Below, in pieces: positions 8,115 to 17,328 of a DNA stretch of 64,000 bases; the stretch's first letter is position 1; each line of letters opens with the position of its first letter. The DNA is from Enterococcus moraviensis ATCC BAA-383. GTDB lineage: Bacteria; Bacillota; Bacilli; Lactobacillales; Enterococcaceae. The DNA lies in NCBI RefSeq assembly GCF_000407445.1, contig NZ_ASWB01000002.1, positions 62,001 through 126,000 of the forward strand. The letters are read 5' to 3'. A program made the translations under genes and the position numbers. The notes beneath the pieces are model-generated. The model saw only the letters and a program-made list of their open reading frames with translations, had not been told where the DNA came from and made no database searches.

Positions 8115-8564
8115 ATGGGAGAATCGTATAAGAATATTTTAGTTGCTGTAGATGGTTCTGATCAGTCTGAAAAGGCTTTTCAAGAGGCGATAAAAATTGC
8201 TAAACGAAATGGTGCAACATTACACATTTTATCTGTGATCGAAGAAATGGGGAACTATTTTGGCGAACTAACGATGTCGATGGGAACATTGATGGAAGAT
8301 CTTCGTACAAGAGAAGAAGAAGAAATGAAAAAACGCGAGACAAAAGCTTTGGAAGCAGGAGTAACCCAAGTATTTACCTATGTTATGTATGGCTATCCGA
8401 AAAACTTGATTGCTGATTTTACCGAGTCAAAAGAAGTGATCGACCTAATTGTAATTGGTCGAACTGGGCTAAATGGTTTTGAGCGATTAATGGTCGGATC
8501 AACGACGTCTTATGTTGTCAATCATACGAAAGCCAATGTTTTAGTGGTGAATAAAACAGTTTAG
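8115..8564 (+). CDS. Universal stress protein, UspA family
   Basis: A 149-residue single Usp domain. It starts with the strand-helix block I-L-V-A-V-D-G-S and ends with the nucleotide-binding motif G-x2-G-x9-G-S (G-R-T-G...M-V-G-S-T) typical of ATP-binding UspA proteins. Members support survival under starvation and stress, usually as cytosolic dimers. A longer reading from 8058 would place the promoter inside the gene; the ATG at 8115 after GGAGG is used. It is monocistronic, with a terminator 15 bp later. Confidence 0.92.
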   Translation: MGESYKNILVAVDGSDQSEKAFQEAIKIAKRNGATLHILSVIEEMGNYFGELTMSMGTLMEDLRTREEEEMKKRETKALEAGVTQVFTYVMYGYPKNLIADFTESKEVIDLIVIGRTGLNGFERLMVGSTTSYVVNHTKANVLVVNKTV

Positions 8565-8577
8565 AGTTTAAATAAGA

Positions 8578-8620
8578 GAAAAAAGCAACTGCAGGCGTTG
8601 AGTCTGTCAGTTGCTTTTTT
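8578..8620 (+). terminator. Rho-independent terminator of usp
   Basis: AAAAGCAACTG (8581-8591) pairs with CAGTTGCTTTT (8608-8618), with A and T runs flanking. Confidence 0.85.
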
Positions 8621-8624
8621 ACTA

Positions 8625-8655
8625 TTGACATTAAAGTCAGGTTTCATGTTATAGT
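8625..8655 (+). promoter_or_regulatory. MerR-type promoter with 19-bp spacer and dyad operator
   Basis: TTGACA (8625-8630) and TATAGT (8650-8655) are separated by 19 bp, the overlong spacing typical of promoters that MerR proteins activate by DNA distortion. The spacer holds the dyad ACATtAAA...TTTcATGT (8628-8649), with seven of eight outer positions paired. The first gene downstream encodes a MerR protein, so autoregulation is likely. Confidence 0.75.
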
Positions 8656-8681
8656 ACAAAAAAAGTAATCGGAGGAATCAA

Positions 8682-9119
8682 ATGACAGGAAAAACAGTAA
8701 AAGAAGCTGCTAAAATACTTGGAGTCCCAAAATCAACCTTGCGATATTACGATAAGATTGACTTACTAAAACCGAGCAGAGAAGACAACGGTTATCGAGT
8801 ATATCAAAAGAACGATTTATTAATGATCAAATACATTTTGGTAATGAAATATGGTGAATTTAACCTTGAAGAAATGCAAACACTATTAGGCTTAATCTCA
8901 GATGAGACCACGACTGACTGCAGAGAAAAAACAGAAAAATTGATAAAGGCTAAGAAAAAGCTATTCCAAGATAAAATCGACTATTATCAGCAAATGGTAT
9001 CATTATTCGAAAAAATCCCAGAAATAAAGGATTTTAACGATGAGGAAGAACGTGCAATCGATTCTTATGTTGAGCAAATCTATCATATGATTTCAACACC
9101 TGAGGCAACAATTCAATGA
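8682..9119 (+). CDS. MerR-family transcriptional regulator
   Basis: A 145-residue regulator. The N-terminal winged helix-turn-helix (V-K-E-A-A-K-I-L-G-V-P-K-S-T-L-R-Y-Y-D) is the MerR DNA-binding domain. A dimerisation coiled coil (about residues 80-115) and a short C-terminal tail follow, with no clear metal-binding Cys cluster, so a small organic inducer is more likely than a metal. Its stop overlaps the start of the next gene (ATGA), showing translational coupling with the glycosyltransferase. The promoter architecture suggests it controls its own operon. Confidence 0.9.
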   Translation: MTGKTVKEAAKILGVPKSTLRYYDKIDLLKPSREDNGYRVYQKNDLLMIKYILVMKYGEFNLEEMQTLLGLISDETTTDCREKTEKLIKAKKKLFQDKIDYYQQMVSLFEKIPEIKDFNDEEERAIDSYVEQIYHMISTPEATIQ

Positions 9120-10336
9120 AAACATTATTATTCGCACCAGAAACGTTTAATTTAGCTGAAACAACTAGAATGATCGAAGTAGCCAAAGAATGCCAGTCCG
9201 AAGCTAATTGTGTTTTTATGGGCTATAGTCGAAAATTTGCTGATTTTATTGAAGAAGCAGGGTTTGAATTTAACTATTTAGCACCTCATTTAACAGAGAC
9301 AGATATCGTTAACATCATGAACTTTGATCAAATGAAATCGTTCAAAATTCCTTTTACCTATGATACGTTGAAAATGAGGATCGAAAATGAATTAAAATTG
9401 ATTAACAAGCTTAATCCAGACGGGATAATTATTGGTTCTACGATCAGCTTATTGATCAGTGCCCGTGTCAAAAAGGTTCCATTGATTTATGTTAAGCCCT
9501 ATGCCTATAGTCGGGCTCATGTAGAAGGACCACTATTCATGAAAGATTCAAATCCCTATTTAAAAAAACTAGCACAATCTTTTATTTTAAATTTAAAATG
9601 GCTTCCAAAAAATATTAAAAAGCTGATAGAAGAGTATGATGTAAAAGATCGATTTAACTATACGATCGACGCTATGTCCGCTGATTTAAATTGTATCACC
9701 ACACCTGAATTATTAACTAATAATCCTGATTTACCAAGTGACAGTATTTATGTTGGGCCTATTTTTGCAAATTTAAATGAAGAGATACCAACTCAGTTAC
9801 AACAGTTGCTAGAAACAAGTACAAAACCTCTTATTTATTGTAGTATGGGAAGTTCGGCTAATCGTCAACTCATTTTTGAGTTATTACGTAATTTTGATGG
9901 ATTAGATGTTGAGGTGATCAGCCCAATGAGAAGTTACTTAACAGAAAAACAAATAGAGCAACTTCCTGTAAATGTACATCTTTATGACTGGTTACCTGCA
10001 ATGGAGGTGCAAAATAAAGTAACAGCTTGTGTTCTTCATGGTGGAGAAGGAACGGTTCAGACCGCATGCCTCGCTGGGAAACCATTTATCGGCATTGGTT
10101 TACAGAAAGAACAAGAGTATAATATCAGCTGTTGCACTAAGTATGGAAATGCAATCCAAATAAAAAAAAGTAAATTAAAGGATCAGTATTTGTTTAAGCA
10201 GAATCTTCAAGCACTTTTGAATCATTCAGTCTATGAGCAGCAAGCTAAAAAGTTACAGCAAGAATTAAAACCACTTAAGGGGAGTAAGATAGCAGCCCAA
10301 GAACTTATGCAATTTTTAACGACTGTGACTAAATAA
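9116..10336 (+). CDS. GT1/MGT-like (GT-B fold) glycosyltransferase
   Basis: A 406-residue GT-B enzyme related to UDP-dependent glycosyltransferases of the YjiC/macrolide-transferase group. The C-terminal donor-binding motif is H-G-G-E-G-T...A-G-K-P-F-I-G-I-G, with I-Y-C-S-M-G-S-S at the start of the C-domain. No signal peptide is seen, so it is cytosolic. The acceptor is unknown. Coupling to a MerR regulator suggests induction by a small molecule that the enzyme may glycosylate, for example an antibiotic or plant phenolic. This is inference. A lipid acceptor remains possible. Confidence 0.85.
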   Translation: MKTLLFAPETFNLAETTRMIEVAKECQSEANCVFMGYSRKFADFIEEAGFEFNYLAPHLTETDIVNIMNFDQMKSFKIPFTYDTLKMRIENELKLINKLNPDGIIIGSTISLLISARVKKVPLIYVKPYAYSRAHVEGPLFMKDSNPYLKKLAQSFILNLKWLPKNIKKLIEEYDVKDRFNYTIDAMSADLNCITTPELLTNNPDLPSDSIYVGPIFANLNEEIPTQLQQLLETSTKPLIYCSMGSSANRQLIFELLRNFDGLDVEVISPMRSYLTEKQIEQLPVNVHLYDWLPAMEVQNKVTACVLHGGEGTVQTACLAGKPFIGIGLQKEQEYNISCCTKYGNAIQIKKSKLKDQYLFKQNLQALLNHSVYEQQAKKLQQELKPLKGSKIAAQELMQFLTTVTK

Positions 10337-10337
10337 A

Positions 10338-10380
10338 AAAAGCCAGAACAGGAATGTTTTTTATCCCTGTTCTGGCTTTT
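10338..10380. terminator. Bidirectional terminator between the glycosyltransferase gene and rnjA
   Basis: Fifteen-bp perfect arms, AAAAGCCAGAACAGG (10338-10352) and CCTGTTCTGGCTTTT (10366-10380). It works for both converging transcripts. Confidence 0.9.
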
Positions 10381-10394
10381 ATAATAAGTAAAAC

Positions 10395-12065
10395 TCATGA
10401 AGTCATGATCATTGGTAAAATCATTGGGTGACGTTCTGTTTTTTCAAACAAGAACGGTTGTAGAGCAGCTGTGATTGCATCACACAATTTTGCTTCTGTA
10501 CAATTGTCATCCCGCAATGCTTCGCGGATTGCGTTAAATAATAAACGCTGTCCTTCGTGGATCATTTCGCCTGACTCTCTCATATAAACGAATCCACGAG
10601 ATAAAATATCTGGACCAGCTAGAATTTCTTTATTTTTAATATCAACTGTTGCTACAGCTAAAACTAAGCCCTCTTCTGAAAGAATTCGACGGTCACGTAA
10701 AACGACATTGCCGATATCACCGACACCATTACCATCTACATACACGTCATTCGCATTGAAATGTCCTGCAATACGAGCGTCATCAGCTGTTAAAGCCAAT
10801 ACATCACCATTCTCCATAATAAAACAATTTTCAGCAGGAACGCCGACATCTTGTGCTAACGATGCATGGATTTTCAACATTCTAAATTCACCATGAACAG
10901 GGACGAAATATTTAGGTTTCATTAAGCTCAACATTAATTTTTGCTCTTCTTGACCACCGTGACCTGAAGTATGGATATTGTTGATTTTACCATGAATAAC
11001 TTCAGCGCCTGCTTCTGAAAGCAAATTGATCAAACGATTAACACTTGTTGTATTTCCTGGAATCGGTGAACTTGAAAAGATCACTGTATCGCCAGGTTGT
11101 ACGGATATTTGACGGTGTGTTCCATTAGCAATCCGACTTAGTGCTGCCATCGGTTCACCTTGAGAACCGGTACATAAGATCATGGTCTCATTAGCCGGTA
11201 GTTGGTTAAGCTCAGAGGCATCAACGAAGGTTCCTTTAGGTACATTGATATAACCTAGTTGTTCCCCATTGACGATCGCATTTTCCATACTACGACCAAA
11301 CACTGCAATTTTACGTCCCGTTGCAACCGCGGCATCAGCAGCTTGTTGTAGACGGAAAATATTTGAGGCAAAACTTGCAAAGATGATTCTACCATCGATT
11401 TTTTCAAAAATCTTCAAAATAGAAGATCCGATTGTCTTCTCTGATTTAGTAAACGTTGGGATTTCAGCATTGGTACTATCTGATAATAGACACAAAACGC
11501 CTTCTTCACCTAATTTTGCCATACGATGTAAGTTTGCTGGTTCACCAACTGGTGTAAAGTCAAACTTGAAATCGCCTGTTGCAACGATATTACCAGACGG
11601 TGTCTTCACAACAACACCTAATGCATCTGGAATACTATGAGTTGTTCTAAAAAAGCTTACAGATGTTTTACGGAAACGAATCACAGTATCTTCGTTGATT
11701 TCATGTAATTCAGCATCACGAAGTAAACCATGTTCATCCAATTTATTAGTGATCAAAGCTAATGCTAACGGACCAGCATAGATTGGGATATTTGCCTGAC
11801 GTAGCAGGTACGGTACACCACCGATATGATCCTCATGTCCATGAGTGATAACTAGCGCTTTGATTTTGTGCAGGTTTTGAACGATATAACTATAATCTGG
11901 AATAACATAGTCGATCCCAAGAAGATCATCTTCTGGAAATTTAATACCAGCATCGATGATAATAATCTCATCTTGGAATTGAACCCCATACGTGTTCTTT
12001 CCGATCTCGCCCAAACCGCCTATCGCAAAAACGCCGGTTTCATTGTTTTTTATATTTACTTTCAT
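10395..12065 (-). CDS. rnjA: Ribonuclease J1
   Basis: A 556-residue beta-CASP metallo-beta-lactamase ribonuclease, full length for RNase J1. It has 5'-3' exonuclease and endonuclease activity in mRNA decay and rRNA maturation. The zinc motif H-G-H-E-D-H is at residues 75-80, with T-G-D-F-K-F-D and the C-terminal H-T-S-G-H-G beta-CASP histidines. It starts one base after the rpoY stop, the conserved Bacillota pair. An RNase J2 paralogue is expected elsewhere in the genome. Confidence 0.93.
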   Translation of the reverse strand: MKVNIKNNETGVFAIGGLGEIGKNTYGVQFQDEIIIIDAGIKFPEDDLLGIDYVIPDYSYIVQNLHKIKALVITHGHEDHIGGVPYLLRQANIPIYAGPLALALITNKLDEHGLLRDAELHEINEDTVIRFRKTSVSFFRTTHSIPDALGVVVKTPSGNIVATGDFKFDFTPVGEPANLHRMAKLGEEGVLCLLSDSTNAEIPTFTKSEKTIGSSILKIFEKIDGRIIFASFASNIFRLQQAADAAVATGRKIAVFGRSMENAIVNGEQLGYINVPKGTFVDASELNQLPANETMILCTGSQGEPMAALSRIANGTHRQISVQPGDTVIFSSSPIPGNTTSVNRLINLLSEAGAEVIHGKINNIHTSGHGGQEEQKLMLSLMKPKYFVPVHGEFRMLKIHASLAQDVGVPAENCFIMENGDVLALTADDARIAGHFNANDVYVDGNGVGDIGNVVLRDRRILSEEGLVLAVATVDIKNKEILAGPDILSRGFVYMRESGEMIHEGQRLLFNAIREALRDDNCTEAKLCDAITAALQPFLFEKTERHPMILPMIMTS

Positions 12066-12066
12066 A

Positions 12067-12279
12067 TTAAAACTCCGTTAAAGAGAAGTCCGCATGCTCT
12101 TGTTCGTAAGCTAAGTGATTTTCATCAAGTGCTTGAATGAATTCAATATTGTATGGGGTATTTTCTTCAACTTGTTGGCGAACGATAACATCGTTTTCAG
12201 CCTCAACATAAATAGATTTTGTATCTTCTCTTTTTGGGTTTCTTATTTTTGTTTCTTGATAATAAACTTTATAGATCAT
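12067..12279 (-). CDS. rpoY: RNA polymerase epsilon subunit
   Basis: A 70-residue protein of the RpoY (DUF1447/YkzG) family, an accessory subunit that binds core RNA polymerase in Bacillota. The pattern M-I-Y-K-V-Y-Y-Q-E, with R-N-P-K-R-E[10 protein letters not shown], is characteristic. It is immediately upstream of rnjA, as in Bacillus, and probably cotranscribed and translationally coupled. AAGGAG precedes the ATG. Confidence 0.93.
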   Translation of the reverse strand: MIYKVYYQETKIRNPKREDTKSIYVEAENDVIVRQQVEENTPYNIEFIQALDENHLAYEQEHADFSLTEF

Positions 12280-12581
12280 TGTATTTTCTCCTTTATCTGC
12301 CTGAGCAGTTAATTATTTATTTTTATATTTTTTACTATAATTTTGAACACAACAAAATGAGGTGGTTGTCCACCTTAAAAACAAATGTCACCAAAAACCT
12401 TCGTTAATGATGAAATGAAGCCTCGACTTTGCTTCATGCTCCTTGTTTTATGGAAACTGTACTTTCTTTCAACCGTCCGTTGTGTTGTGTGTACAACAAT
12501 TAAACGTATTTTATCATAAAACGGCGAATAAGTATAGAAACAGACTTATCACTTTAAAGAAATATTATTCAGTAGGTAGTG
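12280..12581. other. 302-bp intergenic region with a structured rpoY leader
   Basis: Read on the reverse strand this is the rpoY-rnjA leader. It contains two clear hairpins: AGGTGG/CCACCT (12360-12375) and ATGAAGC/GCTTCAT (12415-12437). AT-rich blocks lie on both sides. Several -10-like sequences occur, but no promoter can be singled out. Open readings on the forward strand here lack ribosome binding sites and are not called. Confidence 0.5.
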
Positions 12582-12953
12582 TTAAAGAATGTCCTTCTTT
12601 CTATTGAAATAAAGATTCAATCCAATTAGATGGGCTATATATACAATAGTCAAGGTGGTCGTCATCAATGGGTTACGAACAATAATACAAGGAATCGCAA
12701 AAATCAAAAATAAACTTGTAAATAGCTTTACACGTCCAAGTAGTGTAATTCTTTTTTCAACAATCGTTTCTTGAATGTATTTTTGATAGTAAGTCGATTT
12801 TATAAATCGTGTATACAAATAGTCAGAGCTTCGCATCCAAAAAAATGCTGTCAAAAGATAAAAAATCGCTGTAGGTAAAATAGGAAGGAAAATGCCTAAT
12901 GTTCCTAGACCAAAGGTGAGACAACCTAAAGACATATAGAGTATTTTTTTCAT
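12582..12953 (-). CDS. DUF454 (YbaN-family) membrane protein
   Basis: A 123-residue inner-membrane protein with about three or four hydrophobic segments. The opening block G-L-G-T-L-G-I-F-L-P-I-L-P-T-A-I-F-Y-L-L, then F-F-W-M-R-S-S, is the DUF454/YbaN signature. Function is unknown in the family. It is a single gene. An extended -10 (TGGTATAAT on the reverse strand, TATAAT at 13008-13013) lies about 55 bp upstream. The ribosome binding site is weak. Confidence 0.85.
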   Translation of the reverse strand: MKKILYMSLGCLTFGLGTLGIFLPILPTAIFYLLTAFFWMRSSDYLYTRFIKSTYYQKYIQETIVEKRITLLGRVKLFTSLFLIFAIPCIIVRNPLMTTTLTIVYIAHLIGLNLYFNRKKDIL

Positions 12954-13077
12954 TGCTTCGATCCATCACTTTCATAAGAGTTTAGTAGAAAAAATAAAGT
13001 AAATATCATTATACCATAGTAAAAATGGTCTAGTTTATTATTCAATGAAAAAGTGCTCGGTTTTCGTATAAATATCA

Positions 13078-13107
13078 TTTACCTTGCTGTTGGTTTTATG
13101 CTATAGT
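13078..13107 (+). promoter_or_regulatory. Promoter of efrAB
   Basis: TTTACC (13078-13083), an 18-bp spacer and TATAGT (13102-13107) preceded by TGC, an extended -10. GGAG at 13135-13138 serves the TTG start. Confidence 0.6.
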
Positions 13108-13146
13108 GGAAGCACTGGGTCAAAAATTGGAATAGGAGATGATTGA

Positions 13147-14877
13147 TTGAAATTGATGTGGCGTTACACAATGAGATACAAAAAATTATTGTTTTTAGAT
13201 TTCATTTGTGTATTTGGATTTATATTGATAGAACTAGGATTACCAACGATTTTGGCACGAATGATCGATGTTGGGATCAAGAACAATGATTATGACTATG
13301 TAAAACAACAAGGGCTCTTGATGATTGGAATCACAGTTGTCGGTGTGGCGATGAATATCATGTTAGGTTATTTTGGCGCACGTATGACAACAAACATTGT
13401 TCGTGATATTCGAGATGATTTATTTGAAAAAGTACAGACTTTTTCCCATCGTGAATATGAAACGATCGGTGTATCCTCTTTGATTACAAGAACAACCAAT
13501 GATGCGTATCAAATCATGTTGTTTATGGGGAATATTTTACGTATTGGTTTCATGACGCCTATGATGTTTTTTGTCAGTTTATATATGGTTATGCGTACAA
13601 GCCCGTCCTTAGGTTGGTTTGTTTTAGGCGCTTTACCGTTTCTATTGGCAGCGGTCGTCTTAATCGCGAAAGTATCTGAGCCGTTATCGAATAAGCAACA
13701 AAAAAACTTAGACGGAATCAATGGGATTTTACGTGAAAATCTTTCTGGTTTACGCGTAATTCGTGCGTTTGTAAATGAAAAGTTTGAAGAAAGTCGTTTT
13801 AATAAAGTCAATGAAGACTACACTAAGAGTTCAAAAAGCCTTTTCCGTTTGATGGCAGCAGCACAACCAGGTTTTTTCTTCCTATTTAATATCGTCATGG
13901 TATTGATTATTTGGAATGGCGCTCTTCAGATCGATCAAGGTAGTTTATTAGTTGGGGATTTAATTGCTTTTATTGAATATATTTTCCATGCATTGTTCTC
14001 ATTTATGTTATTTGCAAGTGTCTTTATGATGTATCCTCGTGCGGCAGTTTCAGCTCGTCGTATTCAAGAAGCGTTTGATATGGAACCTGTGATCCGTGAA
14101 AATGAAGCGGGTATTACAGAAACAAAAACAAAAGGCTATTTAGAATTTAAAAATGTAACGTTCGCTTATCCTGGGCATTCAGAAAGTCCAGTGATTCGTA
14201 ATGTTAGTTTTACAGCATCACCAGGTGAAACAGTGGCATTTATCGGTAGTACCGGAAGTGGAAAATCAACCTTGATTCAATTGATCCCACGCTTTTACGA
14301 TGTCTCAGAAGGCGAAGTATTGCTTGATGGTGTAGATGTGCGTGACTATAAATTAAGTGCTTTACGCAACAAAATCGGTTATATCCCGCAAAAGGCATTG
14401 CTATTTACAGGAACAATCGCAGAAAATATGCGCTACGGTAAAGAAGATGCAACAGTCGAGGAAATGGAATTGGCTGCAGATATTGCACAGGCGACAGAGT
14501 TCATCTCACAAAAACCTGATGGGTACGATGAACTTCTTTCAGAAGGTGGAACAAACTTCTCAGGTGGCCAAAAACAACGTTTGGCTATTGCTAGAGCAGT
14601 GATTCGTCGTCCTGAGGTCTATATCTTTGACGATAGTTTTTCAGCATTAGATTATCAAACAGATGCTAATTTAAGAGCCCGTTTGAAAAAGGAAACAACA
14701 GAATCTACTGTGCTGATCGTCGCACAACGTGTAGGAACGATCATGCATGCAGATAAGATCGTAGTTTTAAATGAAGGGGATGTCGTTGGCATCGGTACCC
14801 ATCGTGAATTACTTGAGAATTGCCCTATCTATTATGATATTGCTGCTTCTCAATTGTCTGAGGAGGAATTAGCATGA
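13147..14877 (+). CDS. efrA: Heterodimeric multidrug ABC exporter subunit A (EfrA-like)
   Basis: A 576-residue half-transporter: six transmembrane helices (about 1-300), then an ATPase domain with Walker A (G-S-T-G-S-G-K-S-T, near 370) and signature S-G-G-Q-K-Q-R. Walker B ends I-F-D-D-S, with Asp in place of the catalytic Glu, and the switch motif is V-A-Q-R, with Gln in place of His. This subunit therefore supplies the degenerate ATP site, as known for heterodimeric exporters. The TTG start follows GGAG by 8 bp. The symbol is assigned from similarity and neighbourhood to enterococcal EfrAB (fluoroquinolone, macrolide and dye efflux), not from a search. Confidence 0.85.
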   Translation: MKLMWRYTMRYKKLLFLDFICVFGFILIELGLPTILARMIDVGIKNNDYDYVKQQGLLMIGITVVGVAMNIMLGYFGARMTTNIVRDIRDDLFEKVQTFSHREYETIGVSSLITRTTNDAYQIMLFMGNILRIGFMTPMMFFVSLYMVMRTSPSLGWFVLGALPFLLAAVVLIAKVSEPLSNKQQKNLDGINGILRENLSGLRVIRAFVNEKFEESRFNKVNEDYTKSSKSLFRLMAAAQPGFFFLFNIVMVLIIWNGALQIDQGSLLVGDLIAFIEYIFHALFSFMLFASVFMMYPRAAVSARRIQEAFDMEPVIRENEAGITETKTKGYLEFKNVTFAYPGHSESPVIRNVSFTASPGETVAFIGSTGSGKSTLIQLIPRFYDVSEGEVLLDGVDVRDYKLSALRNKIGYIPQKALLFTGTIAENMRYGKEDATVEEMELAADIAQATEFISQKPDGYDELLSEGGTNFSGGQKQRLAIARAVIRRPEVYIFDDSFSALDYQTDANLRARLKKETTESTVLIVAQRVGTIMHADKIVVLNEGDVVGIGTHRELLENCPIYYDIAASQLSEEELA

Positions 14878-16640
14878 AAAACGCACTCTCTTCTATTAGA
14901 CGTTTAGGTAGATACATCAATCCTTACAAAGGCACTTTTATTTTAGTGATTATTTTTACTGTTTTGACCGTTGCTTTTAATGCGGCAATGCCGTATGTTT
15001 CTGGATTGCCGATCACTGAAATCAGCAAAAATGTTGCTGAAGGGACAGGCTTGAACTATTCATACATTATTCAATGCCTAATTTGGATTTTGATTGTTGG
15101 ATTAGGTTATTGTGCAGCACAATTTTTGTCAGGCTATTTAATGGCAGCTGTTGTTCAACATTCAATGCGAGATTTGCGTCGAGATATCGATGAAAAAATC
15201 AATCGTTTACCTGTTTCTTATTTTGATAAGAATCAACAAGGAAATATTTTATCTCGTGTAACGAATGATGTTGACGCTGTGAGTAATGCAATGCAACAAA
15301 GCTTTATCAATATCGTCTCAGCTATCTTAGGTATCGTAATGGCTGTAGTTATGATGTTTTATATCAACTGGCTTATGGCGTTGATTTCAATTATAATGAT
15401 TCCTTTATCATTATTTATTTCAAAAACAATTGTTGGGATTTCACAAAAATATTTCCAAGGGATGCAAAATGCACTTGGAAATTTAAATGGATATGTCCAA
15501 GAAAATATGACTGGTTTTAGTGTTTTGAAACTGTATGGCCGTGAGTCAGAAACATTACAAGGCTTTAAAAAAGTCAATCACAACCTAAATAGTTTTGGAT
15601 TTAAAGCAACATTCATTTCAGGATTGATGTTGCCGCTTGTACAAATGACGGCTTATGGAACATATATTGGAATGGCTGTTTTAGGTAGTTACTATGTAAT
15701 TACAGGCGCTATTGTGGTTGGTCAATTACAAGCTTTTATTCAATACATTTGGCAAATTAGTCAACCAATGGGGAATATCACACAACTTTCAGCTGCATTG
15801 CAAAGTGCATCTGCTGCAACAACACGTGTGTTTGAAATTCTTGATGAACCAGAAGAAGAATTGAACGCACAGAATATTCCGTTACCAGAAAATGTCCAAG
15901 GCTCTGTTCAATTTGATAATGTTAGCTTTAGTTATGATCCTGCAAAACCATTGATCAGAAACTTAAACTTTGAAGTAAAAGCAGGCCAAACAGTTGCGAT
16001 CGTGGGTCCAACTGGTGCTGGGAAAACAACTTTGATCAATTTATTAATGCGTTTTTACGATGTTAATGAAGGGGCGATCAAAATCGATGGGATCGACACA
16101 AAGAAAATGGATCGTAGTGATGTTCGTTCTGTTTTCGGTATGGTGTTGCAAGACGCTTGGTTGTATGAAGGCACGATTGCTGATAATATTCGTTTTGGTA
16201 AATTGGACGCCACAGATTATGAAGTTGTCGATGCTGCTAAAACAGCGAATGTCGATCATTTTATTCGTACGATGCCAGATGGATATGAAATGGAAATCAA
16301 TTCTGAAGGAGACAACGTTTCTTTAGGCCAAAAACAATTGTTGACGATTGCTAGAGCCGTAATTTCGGATCCAAGAATCTTGATTTTAGATGAAGCGACA
16401 AGTTCTGTTGATACTCGTTTAGAAGCATTGATTCAAAAAGCAATGGAACGAGTGATGGAAGGGCGCACCAGCTTTGTGATTGCTCACCGTTTGTCGACAA
16501 TCCGTGAAGCTGATTTGATCCTTGTAATGAATCAAGGGGAAATCATTGAAAAAGGAACACATAATGAATTATTAGAGCAAGGCGGTTTTTATGAAAAATT
16601 ATATAATAGCCAATTTGCTGAAGATGGAGACTATGATTAA
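14874..16640 (+). CDS. efrB: Heterodimeric multidrug ABC exporter subunit B (EfrB-like)
   Basis: A 588-residue half-transporter overlapping efrA by ATGA, so the two are translationally coupled. Six membrane helices precede an ATPase domain with Walker A G-P-T-G-A-G-K-T-T, a proper Walker B (I-L-D-E-A-T) and switch His (I-A-H-R). Its signature is S-L-G-Q-K-Q rather than S-G-G-Q. Paired with EfrA this gives one canonical and one degenerate nucleotide site, the arrangement known for heterodimeric exporters. It is expected in the cytoplasmic membrane exporting amphiphilic drugs. Confidence 0.87.
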   Translation: MKNALSSIRRLGRYINPYKGTFILVIIFTVLTVAFNAAMPYVSGLPITEISKNVAEGTGLNYSYIIQCLIWILIVGLGYCAAQFLSGYLMAAVVQHSMRDLRRDIDEKINRLPVSYFDKNQQGNILSRVTNDVDAVSNAMQQSFINIVSAILGIVMAVVMMFYINWLMALISIIMIPLSLFISKTIVGISQKYFQGMQNALGNLNGYVQENMTGFSVLKLYGRESETLQGFKKVNHNLNSFGFKATFISGLMLPLVQMTAYGTYIGMAVLGSYYVITGAIVVGQLQAFIQYIWQISQPMGNITQLSAALQSASAATTRVFEILDEPEEELNAQNIPLPENVQGSVQFDNVSFSYDPAKPLIRNLNFEVKAGQTVAIVGPTGAGKTTLINLLMRFYDVNEGAIKIDGIDTKKMDRSDVRSVFGMVLQDAWLYEGTIADNIRFGKLDATDYEVVDAAKTANVDHFIRTMPDGYEMEINSEGDNVSLGQKQLLTIARAVISDPRILILDEATSSVDTRLEALIQKAMERVMEGRTSFVIAHRLSTIREADLILVMNQGEIIEKGTHNELLEQGGFYEKLYNSQFAEDGDYD

Positions 16641-16695
16641 TAAAGTAGGATGTCATAGTGCTAAATACTATTGATTCATTGCTTACTTGTATTTT

Positions 16696-16744
16696 AAGTG
16701 ATTGAGATAAGACGTTTCATGTCTTATCTCAATCACTTTTTTGT
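16696..16744 (+). terminator. Rho-independent terminator of efrAB
   Basis: Eighteen-bp perfect stem with arms at 16696-16713 and 16721-16738, and a T-run after it. Confidence 0.9.
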
Positions 16745-16821
16745 CTTTTTATTCTGGTTTTTTTTGACGGTTTAATTTAGTATAATTTGGTATACTTAGT
16801 ATATAAAATGGGGTGGATAAT

Positions 16822-17313
16822 GTGACTAAAGAGTATTATATTGCAGCAAGTGCCGATGTATACGGAGATGTTATATTAGCAAAAGATACGAGCATTTGGT
16901 TTCAGACTGTATTAAGAGGCGACAATAACTCGATTACGATCAATGCGGGTAGTAATGTACAAGATGGCACAATCATTCATGTCGATAAGGATGCACCTGT
17001 CTTGATTGGCGAAAATGTTACGATCGGTCATCAGTGCATGCTGCATGGGTGTACAGTGGAAAATGGTGCTTTAATCGGCATGGGGTCAACAATTTTAAAT
17101 CACGCAAAGATTGGAAAGAACAGTCTGATCGGAGCAGGTTCTTTAGTGACGGAAGGAACAGAAATTCCAGAGAATGTTTTAGCATTTGGGCGACCAGCTA
17201 AAGTCATTCGTCCCTTAACACGACAAGAACTTCTTAAAAATAGAGAAAATGCACAACATTATATTGAATTATCTAAAAAATTTGCAGCGGAAATGTATCC
17301 GCGGTTAACTTGA
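16822..17313 (+). CDS. Gamma-carbonic-anhydrase-like hexapeptide-repeat protein
   Basis: A 163-residue left-handed beta-helix protein of the YrdA/PaaY/CaiE-type gamma-carbonic anhydrase family. Hexapeptide repeats run from about residue 15 to 135, with the metal-ligand pattern I-I-H-V-D, I-G-H-Q-C-M-L-H-G-C. Family enzymes are zinc- or iron-bound trimers; carbonic anhydrase activity is not certain for this branch. The GTG at 16822 follows GGGGTGG; an in-frame GTG at 16813 is within that site. An extended -10, TGGTATACT, lies just upstream. It sits 15 bp before mnaA, probably in one operon. Confidence 0.85.
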   Translation: MTKEYYIAASADVYGDVILAKDTSIWFQTVLRGDNNSITINAGSNVQDGTIIHVDKDAPVLIGENVTIGHQCMLHGCTVENGALIGMGSTILNHAKIGKNSLIGAGSLVTEGTEIPENVLAFGRPAKVIRPLTRQELLKNRENAQHYIELSKKFAAEMYPRLT

Positions 17314-17328
17314 GAGGAAGAGTAGAGT

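Noticed and set aside
11269-11640. Forward reading of 123 codons inside rnjA
   Set aside because: Antisense shadow of a well-conserved gene, no ribosome binding site and no plausible domain.
12115-12407. Forward open readings across the rpoY leader
   Set aside because: Phe/Tyr/Ile-rich translation of AT-rich antisense DNA, with no start signal.
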